From assembly GCA_964649515.1 (NCBI GenBank), contig CAZYPV010000003.1, positions 15,697-79,696 of the forward strand: 64,000 nucleotides of DNA, written 5' to 3'. The position numbers were made by a program, and so were the translations under genes. Of this stretch, positions 9,076-15,169 are shown piece by piece (within the stretch, counting starts at the first letter, position 1; each line of letters begins with the position of its first letter). Source of the DNA: CALKGK01 sp964649515. Lineage in GTDB: Bacteria > Bacteroidota > Bacteroidia > Flavobacteriales_D > Sanyastnellaceae. The notes under the pieces are model-generated. The model did not search any database. It was given only the letters and a program-made list of their open reading frames with translations, and was not told the DNA's origin.

Positions 9076-9788
9076 ATCTTTGCTTTGGGTAGGGTAAAGT
9101 GGATGTTAAAATTCTTTTGATCTACTGCCCACATTTCCCCACCATTGTGTTCTACGATGGCTCGTGCAAGGGTAAGACCCATTCCGATATGTTGCTCTCT
9201 GTTATTACCGCGAGCGAACACGTCAAAAATCTGATTTAAAGTTATTATTTTTAATTGATCATGCTCTGCTTCACAAATAAATTCGATCAGATCCCCACGA
9301 TCTTCACTGGTAATAGTGTAGCGTTCCACCCTTTCTATTGCGTGATCTAATACGTTTTGAATCAACACTTTAAACACCGTAATCAGCTGCTCTTCAATTG
9401 CGAAGATGGGGGTTGGACATTGAAAAACCAAAGCGATTCCCCTCGCCTCCAGTTCTGCTCGATACATGCTGTTCACTTCTATGAGCAAGGACTCCGGGAA
9501 AAGGTTAATTGGTTGTTCTGTGGACCTTGAAACGCGAGACAAATCCACTAAGGCGGAGATCATTTTTTTCAATTGATTGGCATTCTCCAAGGCCATGGAG
9601 AGGTAGTCTGTATCCGCATTTGCTGGCTCACCCTGGGGTTTATTTTGGGCAAGCTTGATGAAAGAAGACACCATGCGCAAGGGCTCATTCAAATCGTGAG
9701 AGATGGCGTAAACGAAGCGGTCGAGGTCCGTCTTGGGTGGATTTAATCGTGGCCTTTGTGTTGCTGCCATTTCTTTGATTTCAAGCAT
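9072..9788 (-). CDS. Short histidine kinase with degenerate ATPase domain
   Basis: The product is about 238 residues, almost only HisKA plus HATPase, with no sensor domain. The H-box is intact (His31 in AISHDLNEP) and an N-box-like LIQNVLDHAIE is present. A G2 box (IGMGLTLARAIVEHNGGEMWA) also survives. The G1 motif DxGxG that binds the adenine is missing: the segment before IFDVFARG reads EAEHDQLKIITLNQ. I start the gene at the ATG overlapping the receiver gene stop by eight bases; an upstream in-frame start at 9809 is less likely. It may work as a phosphotransfer or dimerisation partner of the neighbouring kinase and receiver. Confidence 0.82.
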   Translation of the reverse strand: MLEIKEMAATQRPRLNPPKTDLDRFVYAISHDLNEPLRMVSSFIKLAQNKPQGEPANADTDYLSMALENANQLKKMISALVDLSRVSRSTEQPINLFPESLLIEVNSMYRAELEARGIALVFQCPTPIFAIEEQLITVFKVLIQNVLDHAIERVERYTITSEDRGDLIEFICEAEHDQLKIITLNQIFDVFARGNNREQHIGMGLTLARAIVEHNGGEMWAVDQKNFNIHFTLPKAKI

Positions 9789-10149
9789 TTTCTGATAGTA
9801 CTTCGTCAATAATCATCGGTAATTCAGCAAACTGTTTATTCTTGCTGATACAGCGTTTCACACCCTCCGAAAGCGCGAGCTTCACTGTATATTCATCGTT
9901 CGAATTGGAAAGAAAAACCACCGGTACTCGAATCCTTAAGCTCGCCATCAATTTGATAAAATCAAAACCATCAATGGTGGGCATGGAAATATCGAGCAAA
10001 ATGAGGTCAATTCCATCTCCCGTCAACACCGATATGGCCTCTGAGGTATTCAAGGAGGTTTCAACATCAAAGCCGTGCTGGTCCAACAGCATCTTTGTCA
10101 TTTTCAAAGTGACAATCTCATCATCAATCAACAAAAGCCTTTTCTTCAT
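9781..10149 (-). CDS. Single-domain response regulator (CheY-like)
   Basis: The 122-residue protein is one receiver domain with acidic pocket IDDE (residues 8-11), phospho-acceptor Asp53 in LLDISMP, Ser81 in place of the conserved Thr/Ser, and Lys103. It has no output domain, so it acts by protein contact or as a phosphate relay. The downstream kinase gene starts inside its stop codon and the hybrid kinase follows, so the three are translationally coupled and probably form one pathway. A weak TAATTTCG box lies upstream at 10168-10175 on the minus strand. Confidence 0.93.
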   Translation of the reverse strand: MKKRLLLIDDEIVTLKMTKMLLDQHGFDVETSLNTSEAISVLTGDGIDLILLDISMPTIDGFDFIKLMASLRIRVPVVFLSNSNDEYTVKLALSEGVKRCISKNKQFAELPMIIDEVLSENA

Positions 10150-10188
10150 ATTTTCTTGTCAGGAAAACGAAATTACACGTAAACCCAT

Positions 10189-10245
10189 CACCTTGTGGTA
10201 AGCTGCCCTCCCACAAGGGTGTAAGAATTGTCTTACAAATTCTTA
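10189..10245. promoter_or_regulatory. Tandem palindromes upstream of the T9SS lipase
   Basis: A hairpin CACCTTGTGG (10189-10198) / CCACAAGGGTG (10211-10221) is followed directly by the palindrome GTAAGA-ATTG-TCTTAC (10221-10236). An extra half-site AATTCTTA (10238-10245) makes a second inverted repeat with TAAGAATT at 10222-10229. They lie 26-82 bases before the lipase ATG and read also into the divergent receiver operon. The 16-bp palindrome recurs at 26853-26868. This suggests an operator; which protein binds it is unknown. Confidence 0.4.
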
Positions 10246-10270
10246 TCTTGTCTGCACCAATTTTTTTGTC

Positions 10271-11923
10271 ATGTTTCGATCTCTTCCCCTAAGCTTGTTG
10301 GTCGCCTTTGCGCTCACTTCTTCCATTTCCTTCGCTCAGTCGTTCAGTGTTGAGTTGCTATCAACCTACACCATTGAAGACATCAACGATATTATTGACG
10401 ATTTTGGAGTTCCTGCAAACACGCTTCAGATCAATAGCGGGGTGAACTATTACCGAGTAGAATACATGACCCTTCACCCCAATGGCGATTCTGTTCTCGT
10501 TTCTGGAGCCATTGCTGTTCCTAGCGAAGCACCCAGTTGTCCAAAGCCCATTGCCTCCTATCAGCACGGCACCACTACGGTGCGAACGGGTGTTCCTTCG
10601 TTTGAAAATACTGAGGGACTATTGGGAGTGATGTATGCCGGTGCGGGATACGTGGTTACACTTCCTGATTTCATCGGTTTGGGCGTATCTGAGCTTTTTC
10701 ATTTGTACGTCCATGCCGAATCTCAAGCCAGCACAAGTTTAGATTTAATTCGATTGGCGGCTAATGAATTTCAAGAGGAGCTGAACTATGTTTGGAGCGA
10801 TGAACTTTTTCTTTTTGGGTATTCTCAGGGCGGACACGCTACCATGGCGCTTCACAAGATGATTGAAGAAGAATTTGCTGATGAATTTACCGTCACAGCC
10901 TCAGCTCCAATGAGCGGTCCTTATGACATTTCAGGCACGCAAACCGACATGATTATTGCCGATGCACCTTTTTCATTTTCCGGCTTTCTTCCTTACGTTA
11001 CCATGGCCTATCAGGCCGCCTACGGTAATTTGTATTCTAGTCTGGACGAGATCTTCATCGAACCCTATGCAACAACCTTACCCGATCTTTTCGACGGTAC
11101 CAACAGCATTGCCTATATCTCTTCTCAATTGCCTGCCATCCCCAATCAAATGCTGCGAGAGGACGTTTTCGAGGCTTTTCAAACAGACCCAAATCATCCC
11201 TTAAGAGTAGCTTTGGCAGACAACGATGTCTATGACTGGGCACCATCAGCACCCACCAGAATGTACTACTGCACAGAAGATGAACAAGTGGATTACAACA
11301 ACTCCCTCGTGGCCTTAGAAGCCATGTTGGCCAACGGTGCTCAGAATGTAGAAGCATTGAATGGGGGTCCGTTTGACCACGGTGGATGCGCTCCTCTTGC
11401 CTTCTTGGGTGGATATTTTTTCTTTGAAGAATACCGAACCAACCCCTTTTCCATTGACTACGATGTGAACATCAGCGATGCAAGCACTGGCGACACAAAT
11501 GATGGAGCACTGGAATTCGTGTTCTTGGGCGGACAAGAGCTGTATTCCTTGAATTGGAGCACCGGGGAAACGGAGAATCTCATCGAAGGACTGAGTCCGG
11601 GCGAATACACACTTAACATCACCGATGCTCAGGGCTGCTCATCTACCACCACTTATTCGGTATCTTTTGTGGGTGATGTTTTTGAAGAAGAATTTATTTG
11701 GAACCTTTACCCCAACCCTAGCACAGGACTCGTTAACATCAACTGGCCTTTTGAGGACGGACGTTTTGAAGTGAAGAACACCCAAGGGAAGCGGGTTCAA
11801 CACGGCCAAATTAAACATGGCTTGAACACTTTTTCTTGTGAAAACTTGACGGACGGTCTCTACACCGTGGAAATCACCAGCACGCAAGCTTCCTACTCCC
11901 GAAGAATCATGATTGTGAGATAG
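10271..11923 (+). CDS. Secreted alpha/beta-hydrolase (lipase-like) with T9SS type A sorting domain
   Basis: The 550-residue protein has a signal peptide (1-22, ending SISFAQ), an alpha/beta-hydrolase domain and a C-terminal secretion signal. The nucleophile elbow GYSQG carries Ser185; His370 in PFDHGG and an acidic residue in CTEDEQVD (338 or 341) can complete a triad. It resembles the secretory lipase / esterase group. Residues about 395-467 look like a SprB-type repeat (YSLNWSTGE, GEYTLNITDAQGC). The last 75 residues, beginning WNLYPNPSTG and ending IMIVR, are a type A T9SS sorting domain, so the enzyme should be exported and anchored or released at the surface. The substrate is not predictable. 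Confidence 0.9.
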   Translation: MFRSLPLSLLVAFALTSSISFAQSFSVELLSTYTIEDINDIIDDFGVPANTLQINSGVNYYRVEYMTLHPNGDSVLVSGAIAVPSEAPSCPKPIASYQHGTTTVRTGVPSFENTEGLLGVMYAGAGYVVTLPDFIGLGVSELFHLYVHAESQASTSLDLIRLAANEFQEELNYVWSDELFLFGYSQGGHATMALHKMIEEEFADEFTVTASAPMSGPYDISGTQTDMIIADAPFSFSGFLPYVTMAYQAAYGNLYSSLDEIFIEPYATTLPDLFDGTNSIAYISSQLPAIPNQMLREDVFEAFQTDPNHPLRVALADNDVYDWAPSAPTRMYYCTEDEQVDYNNSLVALEAMLANGAQNVEALNGGPFDHGGCAPLAFLGGYFFFEEYRTNPFSIDYDVNISDASTGDTNDGALEFVFLGGQELYSLNWSTGETENLIEGLSPGEYTLNITDAQGCSSTTTYSVSFVGDVFEEEFIWNLYPNPSTGLVNINWPFEDGRFEVKNTQGKRVQHGQIKHGLNTFSCENLTDGLYTVEITSTQASYSRRIMIVR

Positions 11924-11934
11924 AAGGGGCGATA

Positions 11935-12315
11935 TCAATTGTACCCGCTTCGTTTCTCTTCTTTCAGTTCAATGATCTCTTTTTCGAGATGTTCGATGTA
12001 GCGCTGCACATACTCGTTGGTGGAGAACTGCATGTTTTCAGCTTTCGCTCCTGTACCTTGGACGTATTTGTTTTGATGAATGTTGAACACCTGTGACTGT
12101 TGAAAGTCGAACAAAACTGCTGGCTCTACGGCTAACAAATGAGCGATTTGTTCCACCCTCGTAATGCTCACATCCACCGAGCCGCGTTCTACTTTACTGT
12201 ATCCGCTGGTGCTCATTTCCAAAGCGAGGGCCATTTCTTCTTGAGACATTCCACGCTCCTCTCGAAAGCGTTTGATGTTTTTGCTAATGATGGTTTTTAA
12301 AGGCTGTTGTGTCAT
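11935..12315 (-). CDS. XRE-family helix-turn-helix regulator
   Basis: The 126-residue protein begins with a lambda-repressor-like HTH (about residues 8-62) showing RFREERGMSQEEMALALEMSTSGYSKVERG, here in two parts: the MSQEEMA recognition start and SGYSKVERG. The C-terminal third is a charged, probably coiled-coil helix ending in EKEIIELKEEKR. I use the ATG at 12315; a GTG 27 bases upstream is possible. It lies between the lipase gene (convergent) and a reductase gene on the same strand. The target is not evident. Such short XRE proteins in Bacteroidota are often autonomous regulators, not toxin-antitoxin partners, and no toxin is adjacent. Confidence 0.88.
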   Translation of the reverse strand: MTQQPLKTIISKNIKRFREERGMSQEEMALALEMSTSGYSKVERGSVDVSITRVEQIAHLLAVEPAVLFDFQQSQVFNIHQNKYVQGTGAKAENMQFSTNEYVQRYIEHLEKEIIELKEEKRSGYN

Positions 12316-12414
12316 GGAAAAGAGATATTCATTCTTGATCACAATTTACACCAGTTCCGCCAAAAAACCCGTTTCATCCACAAAGTCAAAAGGGCCATTC
12401 ACAAAGTTCTTCCC

Positions 12415-13410
12415 TCAGAGCTCAGCAACAATTCTTCCTGTTGTTTTTCCTTGAAGGATGAAATCCATTTGCGTCGGTATATCTTCAAGCGACACATATT
12501 GTGCAATTTCATCCAAGTGATCGGGTTTCCATTCATTGGCCAGTTTCTCCCACACTTGCTTTCGAACATTCATGGGTGTTTCAGCGCTATCAATGCCCAA
12601 GAGGTTAACTCCGTTCAGAATAAAAGGGTAGATCGTCATTGCAAAATCGGGGCGATCGACGAGTCCGATGCTGGCCACAGAGCCATTTCTGCCACATTTT
12701 TTGAGCAAGGTCACAAGGGTATTTCCTCCCACATTATCAATTGCCCCTGCCCACTCCGATCGCAACAAGGGTCTGCCACTGTCGTCGTTCACCGCATTGC
12801 GATCCAAGACTTCTGATGCTCCAATTGACTTCAGGTATTCTTTTGCCTCCTTCTTCCCGCTGGAGGCGAGCGCTTGGTACCCCGCTTTTTGCAAAATGGC
12901 CAGCGCCATGGAACCTACTCCACCACTTGCACCGCTCACCATGATCGGCCCCATGCTGGGATGTTGCCCGTTGTTTTCCATCTTGAACAGTGCCAAAGCT
13001 GCCGTATAGCCTGCGGTGCCAATAACCATTGCATTTTTGAGCGACAAACCCTTGGGCAAGGGCAGCACCCACGTTGCAGGTACCGAAATGAGTTCAGCAA
13101 AAGCCCCCTTGGTATTCATTCCCAAGTCGTAACTCGTACAAATGACCTCGTCTCCTGGTTTGAAGGTGCCACTTCGATCTTCCACCACCACTCCGCAAGC
13201 ATCAACCCCGGGCGTATGAGGGTAGTTACGCGTGATGCCTTTGTGTCCGGAAGCCGAAAGCGCATCCTTATAATTCAAAGCAGCATACTTCACCTCAATG
13301 GTGACCTCATGCTTGGGCAGAAAATCCAAATCTTGCTCTTCAATGCTTTTTACAAATGTCCCGTCTTCCATTTCGCGCACCACCAAGGCGCGGTATACCT
13401 TATTTTTCAT
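12415..13410 (-). CDS. YhdH/AcuI-family NADPH-dependent reductase
   Basis: This 331-residue medium-chain dehydrogenase/reductase lacks the zinc-binding cysteines of alcohol dehydrogenases. It fits the YhdH/YhfP group, whose studied members (AcuI) reduce acryloyl-CoA to propionyl-CoA with NADPH. Family motifs are YAALNYKDALSASG near the N-terminus, NYPHTPGVDACG, the Rossmann glycine motif GASGGVGSMA and the IDNVGG loop. The ATG at 13410 overlaps the last 11 bases of the deacetylase gene, so the two are translationally coupled. In a marine bacterium acrylate could come from DMSP, but no DMSP lyase is seen here. Confidence 0.9.
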   Translation of the reverse strand: MKNKVYRALVVREMEDGTFVKSIEEQDLDFLPKHEVTIEVKYAALNYKDALSASGHKGITRNYPHTPGVDACGVVVEDRSGTFKPGDEVICTSYDLGMNTKGAFAELISVPATWVLPLPKGLSLKNAMVIGTAGYTAALALFKMENNGQHPSMGPIMVSGASGGVGSMALAILQKAGYQALASSGKKEAKEYLKSIGASEVLDRNAVNDDSGRPLLRSEWAGAIDNVGGNTLVTLLKKCGRNGSVASIGLVDRPDFAMTIYPFILNGVNLLGIDSAETPMNVRKQVWEKLANEWKPDHLDEIAQYVSLEDIPTQMDFILQGKTTGRIVAEL

Positions 13411-14026
13411 GATCTTCATTTAAAGCGTGAAACTCATAGCCCTCTTCCTTTAAATCTTCCAAAACGAGAGGCAAGGCTTCCAGCATAACTTTAGCGGCCT
13501 TTTCACTATCGTGGAACACCACAATGGATCCAGGCTCTACTTGTTCAACAACGTTACGGCGGCATTGACTGGCACTCACCTTTGGGTCGAAATCCCCACT
13601 CAAAACATCCCACATCACAATGGTGCTGCGTTTGCTCAAGCACTGAATTTGGCTTTTGGTGATTCTTCCGTATGGCGGGCGAAACAACTTCGAATCAAGC
13701 ACTTTGGCGCAATTCAAGTAACTTCTCGCATATTGAAAAGTACTGGTTTTCCAGCCGTTGACGTGTTGGTCAGTATGGTTCCCCACGGCGTGACTCGCAT
13801 CCAGAATTTCTTCCAAAACATCTGGAAATCTGCGCACATTTTCACCTACACAGAAGAAGGTTGCCAAAGCACCATAAGCCTTCAATACAGCAAGCACCTC
13901 TCTTGTAATCTGCGGGTGTGGCCCATCATCAAATGTGAGAAAAACCCGCTTTTCTGTCGTCTTTACCGACCACAATAAATCCTTTCCAAAAGGCTGAACT
14001 ATCTTGGGTGTTTTGGTGAAATACAC
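13400..14026 (-). CDS. Polysaccharide deacetylase (NodB domain)
   Basis: The product removes acetyl groups from N- or O-acetylated sugars in a cell-wall or surface polysaccharide. The NodB motifs are clear: LTFDDGPHP (metal-binding Asp pair), HAVGNHTDQH (H-x3-H metal ligands), FRPPYGR, and a late WDVLSGDFDP and VVFHDSEKA. The frame stays open upstream for another 97 codons, but those overlap the divergent reductase gene and show no homology. I therefore start at GTG 14026 (VYFTKTPKIV), which gives 208 residues, the usual size for the short Bacteroidota form starting YFVKTP. No cleavable signal is apparent; the N-terminus is short and basic. Confidence 0.85.
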   Translation of the reverse strand: MYFTKTPKIVQPFGKDLLWSVKTTEKRVFLTFDDGPHPQITREVLAVLKAYGALATFFCVGENVRRFPDVLEEILDASHAVGNHTDQHVNGWKTSTFQYARSYLNCAKVLDSKLFRPPYGRITKSQIQCLSKRSTIVMWDVLSGDFDPKVSASQCRRNVVEQVEPGSIVVFHDSEKAAKVMLEALPLVLEDLKEEGYEFHALNEDHEK

Positions 14027-14059
14027 ACCGCAAGATACAATGGCAGCAGCAGAAATGTG

Positions 14060-14067
14060 TAGTTTTG
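14060..14067 (+). promoter_or_regulatory. Possible -7 box of the quinone reductase gene
   Basis: TAGTTTTG matches TAnnTTTG and lies 10 bases before the ATG at 14078. It has no -33 TTG at the right distance, so it is a weak call. Confidence 0.3.
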
Positions 14068-14077
14068 ATCTCGAAAT

Positions 14078-15100
14078 ATGAAAGCAGCAGTACTCGTTAA
14101 AAACGGAAAAGCTTCGGAGGCATTTCAGGTGCAGGAAATCGAAGACGTTCAAGCAAAAGCAGGCCAAGTTTTGGTGCAAAGCGAAGCCTTTGGTCTCAAT
14201 TTCGCCGACGTTATGGCGCGCAACGGACTTTACCGAGAAGCACCTCCACTTCCAAGTGTTTTGGGATATGATTTTGTTGGACGTGTGATTGCTGTAGGAT
14301 CTCCAGAATTGAGCCATTGGATGGGGAAGCGTGTTGCGGGGCTTTCTCGTTTTGGAGCCTATGCTTCTTTGATTGCCACACAGGGCGATGGTATTGTAGA
14401 AATCAGCGAAGATCTAGATGCAGCAAAAGCCACCGCTTTGGGTACCCAATATGCCACGGCCTATCACTCTGCAATGCAGCTCACCCAAATTCAAGCGGGA
14501 GATCGGATACTCATTCATGCCGCGGCGGGAGGTGTTGGAACAGCCCTTGTTCAACTCGCACTTTGGAAAGGATGTACCATTTTTGCGACCGCAGGGAGCG
14601 ATGAAAAAATCGCCTCATTGAAGAAAGCGGGGGTGCATCATCCCATCAACTATCGAAAAAACGACTACGAAAAAGAAGTTTCACGAATTCTTGCAGGAAA
14701 GCGATTGGACCTCACTTTTAACCCCATTGCGGGCAGTACCTTCAAAAAAGACCTTCGCTTATTGGGCTCTTCTGGGAGGATGATTTTATTTGGTGCGGCA
14801 GAACGCTCGGGTAAAAAGGGAGGAAAATGGGCCACTTTGCGCTTCCTTTGGAGCATGGGACTCCTGATGCCCATCATGCTCATGGCCAAAAGTAGATCCA
14901 TTCTGGGCGTGAACATGCTCAAGGTGGCCGACCATCGACCCGAAAAAATTGGGAGTGCACTGCGTGACCTCGTAGAACTGCTCAACCAAGGCATCATTGA
15001 TCCCAAAGTGGGAGAAATTGTTGGAATCGAAGAACTTGCACGTGCGCATGACGATTTAGAACACCGAAGAACCGAAGGTAAAATTGCCGTGAAATGGTGA
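14078..15100 (+). CDS. Zinc-independent quinone oxidoreductase (MDR superfamily, VAT-1-like)
   Basis: The 340-residue medium-chain reductase carries the GroES-like N-terminal fold and a Rossmann domain with AAAGGVGTALVQLA. ASEAFGLNFADVMARNGLY matches the ALNFAD motif of NADPH:quinone reductases and the VAT-1/MECR branch. The catalytic-zinc ligands of alcohol dehydrogenase are absent. A basic insert near residues 240-290 (RSGKKGGKW followed by a hydrophobic MGLLMPIMLM) is typical of the VAT-1-like subgroup. It is divergent from the deacetylase gene with 51 bases between starts. The natural substrate is unknown. Confidence 0.9.
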   Translation: MKAAVLVKNGKASEAFQVQEIEDVQAKAGQVLVQSEAFGLNFADVMARNGLYREAPPLPSVLGYDFVGRVIAVGSPELSHWMGKRVAGLSRFGAYASLIATQGDGIVEISEDLDAAKATALGTQYATAYHSAMQLTQIQAGDRILIHAAAGGVGTALVQLALWKGCTIFATAGSDEKIASLKKAGVHHPINYRKNDYEKEVSRILAGKRLDLTFNPIAGSTFKKDLRLLGSSGRMILFGAAERSGKKGGKWATLRFLWSMGLLMPIMLMAKSRSILGVNMLKVADHRPEKIGSALRDLVELLNQGIIDPKVGEIVGIEELARAHDDLEHRRTEGKIAVKW

Positions 15101-15169
15101 GCTAAGTTTGTGCATCACTGAGTGCGTTCTTTTGTCTAATTTTACGCGAAATTAGAAAGCCAAAGCACC

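Noticed and set aside
14027..14317. N-terminal extension of the polysaccharide deacetylase
   Set aside because: The extra 97 codons overlap the divergent reductase gene, and homologous sequence starts at the GTG at 14026.
15137..15144. TAATTTTA as a leuS promoter
   Set aside because: It lacks the final G and the TTG upstream is 26 bases away. A similar box precedes dnaG, so it is mentioned there but not called.
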